DNA from: Nocardia sp. NBC_01327
GTDB lineage: Bacteria; Actinomycetota; Actinomycetes; Mycobacteriales; Mycobacteriaceae
NCBI RefSeq assembly: GCF_035958815.1
Contig: NZ_CP108383.1
Coordinates: forward strand, 7,316,001-7,380,000
DNA: 64,000 nucleotides
Reading direction: 5' to 3'
This document shows positions 26,426 to 35,216 of this stretch, piece by piece (the stretch's first letter is position 1; every line of letters begins with the position of its first letter). Made by a program: the position numbers and the translations under genes. Below the pieces are notes generated by a model, which saw only the letters and a program-made list of their open reading frames with translations, was not told where the DNA came from and made no database searches.

Positions 26426-27874
26426 CTAGAGGTATGAGGTGTCGTTGGCGAGGCGGACTGAGGAGCCGCCGTCGGAGTAGAACTCGGCGATTGAGAGGGA
26501 TGCCAGGTCCAGGTGTAGGCGGTACAGGATTTCCGGGCCTACGCCCAGGGCCAGTTGCAGCAGCATCTTGATCGGCGTGACGTGGCTGACGACAAGGACA
26601 TTCGCGCCCGGGTAGAGGGAGACGAGGTCTCGGCGGACGGCTTCGATGCGTTCGCGTACCTGGTCGAAGCTCTCACCGCCGGGCGGGGGCACCGACGGGT
26701 CGCCCAGCCAGCGGGCGTGCAGTTCCGGATCCTGCTGGGCTGCCTCGGGGAAGGTAAGTCCTTCCCACGCACCGAAATCCGTCTCGATCAGGCCGTCGAG
26801 GACGCGGACCGGAAGGCCGAGCGCCCGCCCGGCCGCCTCAGCGGTCTCCCGTGCCCGGCCCAGTGGCGAGGACACGATCGCGGCGATATTCCCCTTGTTC
26901 GCAAGCATTTTCGCGGCCGCGGCCGCCTGTGCGCGCCCCAACTCCGTCAGCGGCGGATTACCCCGGCCCGAATAGCGCCGTTCCACCGACAGTTCCGTCT
27001 GCCCATGCCGCAGCAGCAACAAACGCGTCGGCTTCCCCATCGCCCCGGTCCAGCCAGGCGCCGAATCCTTAGCGCCTGATGCCGATCCCGCGCCGGCCGA
27101 CAATCCAGCATCGGACGAGGCTGCGGCTGATGATCCCGCGTTGGCCGAGGTTGCAGCCGACGATCCCCCATCGGCCGAGGTTGCAGCCGATGATCTCGCG
27201 TCGGCGGAGGTTGCGGCCGATGATCTCGCGTCGGCGGAGAGTGCGGCCGATGATCCCGCGTCGGCGGAGAGTGCGGCCGATGATCCCGCGTCGGCGGAGA
27301 GTGCGGCCGATGATCCCGCGTCGGCGGAGAGTGCGGCCGATGATCCCGCGGCCGCTCGAGCGGGACTCGAGGCGGTGTCGATCGGTGACGAGAATGCCTC
27401 CGCGCGTGCCGATTCCACGGCGAGGTCGGCCGGTGACAGCAGTGCCGTGCGCACCTCGTCGACGGTGGGCGCGTCGTCCATGGCTTCATTGGCGAGGCGG
27501 TCGGCGTGTGAATTCTCCGCGCGCGGAATCCAGGCGAAGCTCACCCGGTCGAATCCGGCGACGAGTCGGCGCGCGCGATCGGCCAGCGGAATCATGGACG
27601 GGTGCTTGACCTTCCAGCGCCCGGACAGCTGCTCCACCACCAGCTTGGAGTCCATCCGCACCGAAACCTCACGCGCCCCCAACTCGGCGGCGGCCTCCAG
27701 CCCGGCGATCAACCCCCGATACTCGGCAACATTATTGGTAGCGACCCCGAGAAATTCCTTCCGCTCGGCCAGCACCTGCTGCCGATCGGCATCCCACACC
27801 ACCGCGCCGTACCCGGCCGGCCCCGGATTCCCCCGCGACCCGCCATCGGCCTCGATGATCACCTTGTCCACCAC
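26426..27874 (-). CDS. Bifunctional RNase H / histidine phosphatase (alpha-ribazole phosphatase type)
   Basis: A 482-residue counterpart of Rv2228c. The N-terminal type I RNase H domain shows IIEADGGSRGNPGPAGYGAVVW, NNVAEYRGLIAGLEAA, MDSKLVVEQLSGRWKVKH and a final NSHADRLANEAMD. The C-terminal phosphatase domain has LLLLRHGQTELS (catalytic His), SGRGNPPLTELG, ETDFGAWEGLTF and VVSHVTPIKMLL. The mycobacterial protein degrades RNA in hybrids and has CobC-like phosphatase activity. The linker is expanded by 10-residue Ala/Ser repeats (see 27111-27350). GTG at 27874 follows GGAGGG at nine bases. Confidence 0.93.
   Translation of the reverse strand: MVDKVIIEADGGSRGNPGPAGYGAVVWDADRQQVLAERKEFLGVATNNVAEYRGLIAGLEAAAELGAREVSVRMDSKLVVEQLSGRWKVKHPSMIPLADRARRLVAGFDRVSFAWIPRAENSHADRLANEAMDDAPTVDEVRTALLSPADLAVESARAEAFSSPIDTASSPARAAAGSSAALSADAGSSAALSADAGSSAALSADAGSSAALSADARSSAATSADARSSAATSADGGSSAATSANAGSSAAASSDAGLSAGAGSASGAKDSAPGWTGAMGKPTRLLLLRHGQTELSVERRYSGRGNPPLTELGRAQAAAAAKMLANKGNIAAIVSSPLGRARETAEAAGRALGLPVRVLDGLIETDFGAWEGLTFPEAAQQDPELHARWLGDPSVPPPGGESFDQVRERIEAVRRDLVSLYPGANVLVVSHVTPIKMLLQLALGVGPEILYRLHLDLASLSIAEFYSDGGSSVRLANDTSYL
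27111..27350. repeat. 30-bp in-frame minisatellite in the RNase H/phosphatase linker
   Basis: Four identical 30-bp copies start at 27231, 27261, 27291 and 27321 (each begins TCGGCGGAGAGTGCGGCCGA); four diverged copies precede them from about 27111. On the coding strand each encodes a decapeptide of the type SSAALSADAG. Identity decays from one end to the other, the pattern expected of recent slippage or unequal exchange. Confidence 0.92.
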
Positions 27875-27876
27875 CG

Positions 27877-28224
27877 CTACACACCCTCCATAGGTCTGGA
27901 AGTCGCTACCGCAACCACGACACCACCGCCGAGCCGCATGCCCGAATCGATCGCCGCACCCTGCACTGTCCCACGCCGCCCACCCGGCACGAGCCGAGCA
28001 CCGCTGCGGACGGTTCCGCGCTCTCTGCGAGCGACCATAGTCGGCAACGACCACCGCCCCGGATTGCAGGTCGGCCGGCAGCTCCGGCAGGTGGCTCGAG
28101 TCGCGCCGCGAGGACCTCGGCGCACCCGTCCCACAGTCGGACACGTGACCGCCATGCCGCACAGCTCCCGCCGGTGCTCGAGTCCTGAATCGAGCACCTC
28201 GGCGCCTTCGACCATGCGGCGCAC
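27877..28224 (-). CDS. Doubtful open frame, 115 residues, Cys/Arg-rich
   Basis: This frame fills most of the 445 bases between the zinc-ribbon gene and the RNase H/phosphatase gene and stops two bases before the latter's GTG. It contains CPTVGRVRRGPRGATRATCRSC with four or five cysteines, but its third-position G/C is clearly lower than in neighbours, and no ribosome site is clear. It may be untranslated leader or a decayed gene. Nothing else is visible in the stretch. Confidence 0.2.
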   Translation of the reverse strand: MRRMVEGAEVLDSGLEHRRELCGMAVTCPTVGRVRRGPRGATRATCRSCRPTCNPGRWSLPTMVARRERGTVRSGARLVPGGRRGTVQGAAIDSGMRLGGGVVVAVATSRPMEGV

Positions 28225-28319
28225 CGAACCGGCTCAGCTGATCGCCGAGGCGGGTTATGTCCGGGTGCGGCGGAGTCCGGACGGAGACCTGGCGGCAGGT
28301 TGGCGGTGGCCTTCGTCGA

Positions 28320-29057
28320 TCAGAGGCCGGAGTGCTTGGTGCGCACCAGGATTGCGTTGCATTCGGGGCAGCGGACGACCACGTTGGGGGCGGTCTGGGT
28401 GATGCGGGAGATTTCGCCGCGGTCGATTTCGATGCGGCAGGCGCCGCAGCGGCGGGCCTGCAGGAGGGCGGCGCCGATGCCGGTGGAGGCGCGCTGCTTC
28501 TCGTAGGCGGCGATCAGGTCGGCGGGGAAGGACGTGGACAGCGCGTCGCGGTCGGAATTGCAGCGCTGCTGGGCCACGGCCAGATCGGCCACGGCGTCGT
28601 CGCGGCGGCGCTGGGCGTCGATCAGATCGGTTTCGGCCTGGTCGAGGTTGGCGCCGGCGTGCGCGTGATCGGCGGCGGCGGCCTCGCGGCGCTCCATCAC
28701 ATCGATCTCGTCGTCCTCGAGCACCTTGCGGCGGCGCTCCAGGCTGGTGAGCTCGTGCTGCAGCTCCGAAAGCTGCTTGGCGCCCACCGAACCGGAGGTC
28801 AGCATGGTGCGGTCGCGATCCTCACGCTTGCGGACGGCGTCGATCTCGCCCTCCAGCTTGCGGATATCGCGGTCCAGATCGTCGATGAGGATCTGCACCT
28901 TCACGGCCGCGTCCTTGCGGGATGTCCGCTCGGTCTCCAGCCGCTGCACCTCCTGCTCCTCGGGCAGCACCTTGCGGCGATGCTCGATCCGGGTCAGCTC
29001 GGCGTCGACAGCGGCGAGGTCGAGCAGCTTGGACTGGATCGAAGGTTCGGCATTCAA
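28320..29057 (-). CDS. C4-type zinc-ribbon coiled-coil protein (Rv2229c family)
   Basis: A 245-residue protein, equal in length to Rv2229c when begun at TTG 29057 behind AGGAG. Residues 1-180 form a long coiled coil (ERRRKVLEDDEIDVMERREA and similar), and the C-terminus is a zinc ribbon with CGAC and CPEC knuckles. The family is found next to Nif3-like and RNase H genes in actinobacteria and is thought to bind nucleic acid or act as an adaptor; no activity is established. Confidence 0.88.
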   Translation of the reverse strand: MNAEPSIQSKLLDLAAVDAELTRIEHRRKVLPEEQEVQRLETERTSRKDAAVKVQILIDDLDRDIRKLEGEIDAVRKREDRDRTMLTSGSVGAKQLSELQHELTSLERRRKVLEDDEIDVMERREAAAADHAHAGANLDQAETDLIDAQRRRDDAVADLAVAQQRCNSDRDALSTSFPADLIAAYEKQRASTGIGAALLQARRCGACRIEIDRGEISRITQTAPNVVVRCPECNAILVRTKHSGL

Positions 29058-29213
29058 CGCGGAGTGTCTCCTGGACGCTATGGACGGTTCAAGACTGCCA
29101 GCGTACCCGCCCGAACAGGCCCGATCGGCCAACCCCGCATCTAGCTGGACATTCGATCGTGAAGGCCGGAAATCCCCGGGCGCGTGACGGGGGAAATATG
29201 GCAGGGTCGGTGC

Positions 29214-29657
29214 ATGGGAGAGCACACATATGAGGTCGACGTCACGTGGTCGGGCGCGACCACCGGCTACCGCTCCTACTCACGCGACCATGAGGTGAAT
29301 GCACCCGGTCGCCCGCCGATTCCCGGGACCGCCGATCCGAAATTCCGCGGCGACAAGAGCCGGTGGAATCCGGAACAGCTGCTGGTCGCGGCGCTGTCGG
29401 AGTGTCACATGCTCTGGTATCTGCATCTGTGCGCCGAGGCCGGGGTGGTGGTGACCGAGTATCGCGACAGCGCGATCGGGACCATGGACGACGAGCGATT
29501 CCAGCGCGTCACCCTGCGCCCTGCCATCACGGTGACCGAGCCCGGCATGCTCGAGACTGCCGAGCGATTGCATGCGGACGCGCACAAGAAATGCTTCATC
29601 GCCAATTCGGTGAATTTCCCGGTGGGGCACGAGCCGACGATTGTCGCCGGGGCGTGA
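29214..29657 (+). CDS. OsmC family protein
   Basis: A 147-residue OsmC/Ohr-fold protein: NPEQLLVAALSECHMLWYLHLCAEAGV holds the first conserved Cys region and HADAHKKCFIANSVNFPV the second. Paired cysteines in the fold reduce organic hydroperoxides; here Cys residues are at SECH and KKCF, consistent with that. It is not part of the mycobacterial order at this locus and is on the opposite strand from its neighbours, so it is probably a later insertion. Confidence 0.88.
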   Translation: MGEHTYEVDVTWSGATTGYRSYSRDHEVNAPGRPPIPGTADPKFRGDKSRWNPEQLLVAALSECHMLWYLHLCAEAGVVVTEYRDSAIGTMDDERFQRVTLRPAITVTEPGMLETAERLHADAHKKCFIANSVNFPVGHEPTIVAGA

Positions 29658-29660
29658 AAT

Positions 29661-29737
29661 CCGGCCTGAGCGGTCAATTTTCGCGGCAGGGCGTCAAATA
29701 TTGACGGTCTGCGGCGGTTTTCGACCGCTCAGGCCGG
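29661..29737. terminator. Nested bidirectional terminator
   Basis: Outer stem CCGGCCTGAGCGGTC (29661-29675) with GACCGCTCAGGCCGG (29723-29737), perfect over 15 bp, encloses the hairpin CGTCAA-ATA-TTGACG (29692-29706). It separates the convergent OsmC and Nif3-like genes. A further TCAGGCCGG copy follows at about 29750. Confidence 0.72.
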
Positions 29738-29760
29738 TCACACTCACGCTCAGGCCGGTG

Positions 29761-30903
29761 TCACTCAGCAGCGCCGATACTCCAGGGATCCGTCCGCACG
29801 CCCGACACCCGCGTCTCCACCCCCGGCAATGCCGCGCGCACGACTCCCTCAGCCTGTGTGCACCAAGGGAATTCGGTGGCCCAGTGGGCGGCGTCGATCA
29901 GTGCGGGCCCACCGGCACGCAGATGTTCATCGGCCGGGTGGTGGCGCAGGTCCGAGGTGACATACGCGTCAACGCCGAGCCTGGCGACGGTGTCCAGGAA
30001 CGAATCACCCGCGCCGCCGCACACCGCCACCGTGCGAATGATCCGGTCGGGATCACCCGCGGCCCGCACACCCCAGGTGGTCGCGGGCAACCCGGCTCGC
30101 ACGCGAGCGGTGAACTCGCGCAACGTCTCCGGCTCCGCGAGTTCGCCCACCCGCCCGATCCCCAAGGTGGACGGCAGCTTCGCGCGCTCGGTCACGTCGT
30201 AGGCCGGTTCCTCGTACGGGTGGGAGGCGCGCAGGGCCGCCAGCACCGCCGCCCGCCGGGCGGGCGGCGCGACCACCTCGAGGCGGTAGCCCTCGGAACT
30301 GTGCAGTTCGCTGACCGCTCCGAGGGTCGGATTCGCGCCCTCCATGGGACGGAACTGACCGATGCCCTCCGCACGCCAGGCGCTGTCCCGATAATTCCCG
30401 GTCGCGCCCGCACCCGCGGCGAAGAGGGCGTCCAGCACCGCCTCGGCATGGGAAGTCGGCACCATCACCACCCAGGTATCCAGGGCGGCAAGAGGTTTCG
30501 GCTCCAGTGGCCCGGTCACCGTCACTCCGATGGCGGCCGCGAGTGCGTCCGAGACTCCCGGATCCGCGGAGTCCGCATTGGTGTGCGCGGTGAACAGCGC
30601 GCACCCGGAGCGGATGAGCCGGTGCAGCAGTGCGCCTTTCGGGGTGCTCGCCGCCACCGTATCCACCCCGCGCAGCAGCAGCGGATGGTGCACGACCAAT
30701 GCCTGTGCGCCCCAGGCGATCGCCTCGTCCACCACCGCGGCGGTGGCGTCCACGGCGAACAGGACGCGCCCGACCGAATCGGCCGGATCACCGCTGACCA
30801 GTCCCACCGAATCCCACGATTCGGCGAGCCGCGGCGGATATGCCGCATCCAATGCCGCCATGACATCGGAAAGTCGTACCGTCCGCGAGCTCGCCGTCAC
30901 CAC
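29761..30903 (-). CDS. Nif3-like dinuclear metal-centre protein
   Basis: A 380-residue Nif3/DUF34 protein like Rv2230c. Metal ligands are visible in VVHHPLLL, AHTNADSA and, at the end, DAAHWATEFPW. The insert between residues 130 and 240 has the PII-like/CutA-type strand pattern (GYRLEVVAPPARRAAVLAALRA). Members form hexameric toroids; GTP cyclohydrolase-like and metal-chaperone roles have been suggested. GTG at 30903 follows GGAGGAGG by seven bases. Confidence 0.9.
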   Translation of the reverse strand: MVTASSRTVRLSDVMAALDAAYPPRLAESWDSVGLVSGDPADSVGRVLFAVDATAAVVDEAIAWGAQALVVHHPLLLRGVDTVAASTPKGALLHRLIRSGCALFTAHTNADSADPGVSDALAAAIGVTVTGPLEPKPLAALDTWVVMVPTSHAEAVLDALFAAGAGATGNYRDSAWRAEGIGQFRPMEGANPTLGAVSELHSSEGYRLEVVAPPARRAAVLAALRASHPYEEPAYDVTERAKLPSTLGIGRVGELAEPETLREFTARVRAGLPATTWGVRAAGDPDRIIRTVAVCGGAGDSFLDTVARLGVDAYVTSDLRHHPADEHLRAGGPALIDAAHWATEFPWCTQAEGVVRAALPGVETRVSGVRTDPWSIGAAE

Positions 30904-30956
30904 AACCGAACCTCCTCCGAGACCCATTCACCAATGTCACCCGCAGTGCGGGTGAT

Positions 30957-32387
30957 TCACAGACCGACTTCCCGGATAGCCGCGACCAGCCGATCGACGT
31001 CCTCGGCCGGGCGTACCGCCACGCGCAGGAATCCCGTTTCCAATCCGGGGAACGTATCACCGCGGCGGACCGCAATTCCCTTGTCGGCAAGCTTCTTTCG
31101 CAACAGTTCGGCATCGGGGACCCGGATCAGCAGGAAAGGCCCGTGCGCCGGTTCGTGCACGTCGATACCGAGTTCGCGTAGTCGCGGGATCATAGCGCGA
31201 CGATGCAGGACGATCGCCTCGGCCCGACGCCGCGATTCGGCGACCGCCGCGGGCGTGCCGGTGGCGGTGATCGCCTCCAATTGCAGTGTGCCCAAAGGCC
31301 AGTGCGGGCGGCCATGATTCAACCGCGCCAGGAGCGCCGGGTCGCCGAGCAGGTATCCGCACCGCAATCCCGCCAGCGCCCAGGTCTTGGTGAGGCTGCG
31401 CAGCACCAGCACATCGGAAGATGATTCTCCCGCAAGGGATTCCGGCTCACCCGGCACGGCATCGGCGAAAGCCTCGTCCACCACCACAATTCGCCCCGGT
31501 CGCCGCAACGCCCGCAGGCTCGCCGCCGAATGCAACACCGAGGTCGGATTGGTCGGATTGCCCACCACCACCAGATCCGCCGCCTCCGGCACCTGCGCCG
31601 AACCCAGCGTGTACGGCGCCTCGAGCACCACTCGCGCCACCGGAACCCCGGCCTCGCGCAGCGCCAGTTCCGGCTCCGTGAACGAAGGATGGATCACCGC
31701 GGCAAGTTTCGACCCCAGTCGAGGCAGCAGCGCAAAACCCTCCGCCGCACCCGCCAGCAGCAGCACCTCCTCGGCCCGCCGCCCGTGCCGCGCCGCGACC
31801 ACCTCCCGCGCGGCCCGCTCCTCCCCCGCATCCGGATACCGCCCCAGCTCCCCGAGCCGCCCCGCCAGTCGTTCCCGCAACCACTCCGGCGGCGCACTCC
31901 CCTGCACATTCACCGCGAAGTCGACCATCCCGGCATACGCCTCGACATCCCCGTGATGCCGCAGCTTCAAGTAGTCGACAGAACTCTCGTCATGACCCGG
32001 CCCCACCGTCGGTTCGCTCCCAAGTGCGCCGCCCACCACGGGCGCTGTATTCGCAGTGACGATCCGGTCGCTGCTTTCGGGAGAGTTCGATGTTCGCCCA
32101 AAGGCAGAGACCGTCTCGCCGCCCACCACAGAGGCCGCGGCGACGATCGGGGCGCTCGCAGCGCCGTCCGATTTGTCCCTAGGGCTGGATGCCGACTCGC
32201 CGCCCACGGCATCGGCGGACTCACGGCGAGCACCGGTGTCCGCCGCACCGGTCTCGGCGATGGCGGGGGTCATGTCCGCGGAGATCGGGGCGGTGCCGGC
32301 GGCGAGACCGGTCGCGCGGGCCGGGGCACGGCTCGCGGCGGGGTCTGGGTCGCGGCTTTCCGCCGTGTTCTGCGGCACAGCGAACAC
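30957..32387 (-). CDS. PLP aminotransferase of CobC/HisC type (Rv2231c-like) with N-terminal extension
   Basis: The C-terminal 360 residues match fold-type I aminotransferases annotated as CobC at the mycobacterial locus: LLAGAAEGFALLP, VVVGNPTNPTSVLH, VVVDEAFADAVPGE and the PLP lysine in SLTKTWALAGLRCGYL. It may make threonine-phosphate-derived aminopropanol for cobalamin or act on histidinol phosphate. The frame is open for about 110 low-complexity Ala/Ser/Thr/Gly residues before the domain; GTG 32387 is the most upstream start that does not enter the divergent ptpA gene, and a later start is possible. Confidence 0.8.
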   Translation of the reverse strand: MFAVPQNTAESRDPDPAASRAPARATGLAAGTAPISADMTPAIAETGAADTGARRESADAVGGESASSPRDKSDGAASAPIVAAASVVGGETVSAFGRTSNSPESSDRIVTANTAPVVGGALGSEPTVGPGHDESSVDYLKLRHHGDVEAYAGMVDFAVNVQGSAPPEWLRERLAGRLGELGRYPDAGEERAAREVVAARHGRRAEEVLLLAGAAEGFALLPRLGSKLAAVIHPSFTEPELALREAGVPVARVVLEAPYTLGSAQVPEAADLVVVGNPTNPTSVLHSAASLRALRRPGRIVVVDEAFADAVPGEPESLAGESSSDVLVLRSLTKTWALAGLRCGYLLGDPALLARLNHGRPHWPLGTLQLEAITATGTPAAVAESRRRAEAIVLHRRAMIPRLRELGIDVHEPAHGPFLLIRVPDAELLRKKLADKGIAVRRGDTFPGLETGFLRVAVRPAEDVDRLVAAIREVGL

Positions 32388-32421
32388 CCTACGTGGCCGG
32401 GCTCGGGGGTCACCGGACAGA

Positions 32422-32913
32422 ATGGCTGTCGTGGGCGAGCTGCATGTGACATTCATCTGCACGGGCAATATCTGCCGTTCTCCGATGGCCGAGAAGATCT
32501 TCGCGGCGCATCTCGAGCGGGCGGGTCTGGCCGATCGTGTGCGGGTGAGCAGCGCCGGGACCGGGAGCTGGCATGTCGGCGACGAGGCGGATCGGCGCAC
32601 GACCGCCGAATTGCGGGCGCACGGATATCCGGCCGGGCATGCCGCGGCGGTGATCGGCGACGATCATCTGGACGCGGATCTGCTGGTCGCGCTGGATTCC
32701 GGGCATGAGCGGGCGCTGGCGCACCTGGGTGTGCCCTCGGAGCGAAGGCGACTGCTGCGCAGCTTCGATCCGGACGCCGACGGGCCGGACGTGCCCGATC
32801 CCTACTACGGCGACCAGTCCGATTTCGTGCTGGTCCGCGAACAGATCGAGGCGGCGATGCCGGGACTGCTGGAATGGGTACACGCACAGCTCGGTGCGGG
32901 CGATCGCGCATGA
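32422..32913 (+). CDS. ptpA: Low-molecular-weight protein-tyrosine phosphatase
   Basis: At 163 residues it equals mycobacterial PtpA. The P-loop C-x5-R-S is CTGNICRS at residues 13-20, and the general acid Asp lies in VPDPYYGDQSDF. It removes phosphate from tyrosine residues; the mycobacterial protein is exported into macrophages and blocks phagosome acidification. The kinase gene ptkA and the vapBC pair that lie upstream in M. tuberculosis are missing here. It is divergent from the aminotransferase and overlaps the SURF1 gene by four bases. Confidence 0.95.
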   Translation: MAVVGELHVTFICTGNICRSPMAEKIFAAHLERAGLADRVRVSSAGTGSWHVGDEADRRTTAELRAHGYPAGHAAAVIGDDHLDADLLVALDSGHERALAHLGVPSERRRLLRSFDPDADGPDVPDPYYGDQSDFVLVREQIEAAMPGLLEWVHAQLGAGDRA

Positions 32914-33827
32914 GCTCGAAAACCGCACTGCTGCGCCGCTTCACCTTCCTGCTGCGACCGAGCTGGCTGATCCTCGCCGCCGTGGTCGCCGGTTTCGCGT
33001 ACCTGTGCTTCACGGTGCTCGCGCCGTGGCAGCTGGGGAAGAACACCACCACCTCCGCGCGTAATCAGCGCATTGCCGATTCGGTGCATGCCGAGCCCAT
33101 CGATGTGGGCACACTGCTCAGCGGGTCCACCAAGGACACCGAATGGCGGCGGGTCACCGCCAGCGGCAGCTATGTCCCCGAATCGACTCTGCTGGTGCGC
33201 CTGCAGCATCTCGGCTCCGCGCCCGCGTTCTCGGTGCTCTCGGCCTTCAAACTGGACGATGGCCGCACCGTCCTCATCGACCGTGGTCTGCTGGCCGCCG
33301 TCAATGGCTCCGGCACCCCGCGGGTGCCCGACGCGCCCGCCGGACCGCAGCATCTGGAAGCGCGCGTCCGGGCCTCCGAAGGCATCATCGATTCCAAGCC
33401 CCCCATGACCGGAGACGGCTACCGCCAGGTCTATTCGATCGACACCCAGCAGGAATCGACCGTCCTCGGCATCCCCCTGACCCCCCTCCCGACCAACGCC
33501 CGCGGCGGCTACCTCCAGCTCGACGAACACCAGCCCGGCGCCTTCACCCCCGTAGACCTCCCCCAGCTGGACGCCGGCCCCTACCTCTCCTACGGCCTCC
33601 AATGGCTGGCCTTCGGCATCATGGCTCCGCTGGGCCTCGGCTACTTCGTCTTCGCCGAAATCCGCGCCCGCCGCCGCGAACGCGCCGAAGCCGCCCCCGC
33701 CGACCAACCAATCCCCACTGGCGACCCCACCACCCCCACACCCGAAACCCCCACCCCACCTCCCGCCCCCAAACCCCCGACCAACGAAGCTCGCCTGGCC
33801 AGCCGCTACGGCGACACCCGCCGCTGA
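32910..33827 (+). CDS. SURF1 family cytochrome oxidase assembly protein
   Basis: A 305-residue SURF1 protein: the first membrane helix (WLILAAVVAGFAYLCFTVLAPWQLGK) carries the family's W-Q-L-x-R/K motif, the central periplasmic domain has EWRRVTASGSYVPE, and a second helix (YLSYGLQWLAFGIMAPLGLGYFVF) closes the protein. A Pro/Thr-rich cytoplasmic tail of about 50 residues follows. It helps to insert haem or copper in cytochrome c oxidase. Its ATG overlaps the ptpA stop, the same arrangement as Rv2234–Rv2235. Confidence 0.92.
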   Translation: MSSKTALLRRFTFLLRPSWLILAAVVAGFAYLCFTVLAPWQLGKNTTTSARNQRIADSVHAEPIDVGTLLSGSTKDTEWRRVTASGSYVPESTLLVRLQHLGSAPAFSVLSAFKLDDGRTVLIDRGLLAAVNGSGTPRVPDAPAGPQHLEARVRASEGIIDSKPPMTGDGYRQVYSIDTQQESTVLGIPLTPLPTNARGGYLQLDEHQPGAFTPVDLPQLDAGPYLSYGLQWLAFGIMAPLGLGYFVFAEIRARRRERAEAAPADQPIPTGDPTTPTPETPTPPPAPKPPTNEARLASRYGDTRR

Positions 33828-34082
33828 CGCAGCCCAGCGCGCAGCACGCCCACCGATCGCCGGGCACACAGCTCCACGCAGCGAAACAGCCTCTGTCTCA
33901 ACCACACACACCTCACAGAGGTTGTACCGCCCAGCCATGCATTGTTCCGCCGCATACCGGCGCTACCGGTCCTCCAAGAGCCGGTCGTAGCGGAATCCAG
34001 CGACTTCTGGCTGTTAGGGGCGTTTCCGGTGATCCGTGAGGGCGGTGGAATCGGACGGGCGTGGGGTGGATAACCTCGCCGA

Positions 34083-35102
34083 GTGCGTACGGGGACTGTT
34101 GTCGCGGCCGGGTTGGTAGTGGGAGCTGCCATGGATCGGGTGCTCGGAGATCCGCGGCGGGGGCATCCGGTGGCCGGGTTCGGTTCGGCGGCACAGGCTT
34201 TGGAGAAGGTGACGTACCGGGATGGGCGCGGGGCCGGGGTGATGCACGAGGTTTTGCTGGTCGGGGCGGTCACGGGGCTGGGAATCGGGGCTCGGCGGGC
34301 GGTCCGCGGGCCGCGGCGGGCCGGGCGCGATCGGTCTCACACGGCGGGGATGGCCCTCGGCGGCGCGAATGCCGGGAGGGGTGGCGCTGGGCGGGCGGTG
34401 GGCGAGATTCTGCTGACGGCGGCGGCTACCTGGACTGTGCTCGGTGGGACCACGCTGGCGCGGACGGGGCGGGAGATGGCGGATCGGCTGGAAGCGGGGG
34501 ACATCGCGGGGGCGCGGGAGTTGCTGCCTTCGCTGTGCGGGCGGGATCCGGAGTTTCTCGATGCGGATGGGCTGGCTCGGGCCGCGCTCGAGTCGATTGC
34601 GGAGAACACCTCGGATGCGACTGTGGCGCCGCTGTTCTGGGGTGCGGTGGCGGGGGCGCCGGGGCTGCTGGCTTATCGGGCGATCAATACGCTCGATGCG
34701 ATGGTCGGGTATCGCAATGAGCGGTACGGGCGGTTCGGGTGGGCCGCGGCTCGCACGGATGATGTGGCCAATCTGGGGCCCGCGCGGGTGGCGGGCGTGG
34801 TCACCACGGTGCTCGCGCCGGTGGTCGGGGGCAGGCCCGCCGAGGCGTGGCGGGCGTGGCGGCGCGATGGCGGTAAGCATCCCAGCCCGAATGCCGGTGT
34901 GGCGGAAGCCTCTATGGCCGGTGCGCTCGGGGTGCAGCTCGGCGGGCTCACGCAGTACCGGCACGGGATCGAAATGCGTCCCACGCTCGGTGACGGTCCG
35001 GCCCCTCGGGTGCGCGATCTGCGCCGCGCGGTCCGGCTCTCCGAGGCCGTGCAGCTGGCCACCGTGCTGGCAGCCGCCGCAGTTGCGTTCAGCCGTCGCT
35101 GA
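34083..35102 (+). CDS. cobD: Adenosylcobinamide-phosphate synthase
   Basis: A 339-residue CobD/CbiB membrane enzyme with DRVLGDPRRGHPVAGFG near the start, the ESIAENTSDATVAPLFWGAVAGAPG signature in the middle, and RAINTLDAMVGYRNERYGRFGWAAAR after it. It joins aminopropanol (phosphate) to cobyric acid in cobalamin synthesis. Start is GTG. The family position next to SURF1 is as in mycobacteria, but here cobD is on the same strand as SURF1 rather than facing it. No cobalamin riboswitch was recognised upstream. Confidence 0.93.
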   Translation: MRTGTVVAAGLVVGAAMDRVLGDPRRGHPVAGFGSAAQALEKVTYRDGRGAGVMHEVLLVGAVTGLGIGARRAVRGPRRAGRDRSHTAGMALGGANAGRGGAGRAVGEILLTAAATWTVLGGTTLARTGREMADRLEAGDIAGARELLPSLCGRDPEFLDADGLARAALESIAENTSDATVAPLFWGAVAGAPGLLAYRAINTLDAMVGYRNERYGRFGWAAARTDDVANLGPARVAGVVTTVLAPVVGGRPAEAWRAWRRDGGKHPSPNAGVAEASMAGALGVQLGGLTQYRHGIEMRPTLGDGPAPRVRDLRRAVRLSEAVQLATVLAAAAVAFSRR

Positions 35103-35216
35103 ATCCGGCCCGGCGCTCGCGAGGCAACGCGGCAATGTCACAGTGGGTGCGTCTGTGTCGTCGGTTGGGTGAGTGATCGTCCGGACGGGCGAGTGAAAAC
35201 GAACGGTGAGGCGACA

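Noticed and set aside
33828..34082. Cobalamin riboswitch before cobD
   Set aside because: The 255 bases before cobD show no B12-box-like sequence or recognisable riboswitch core.
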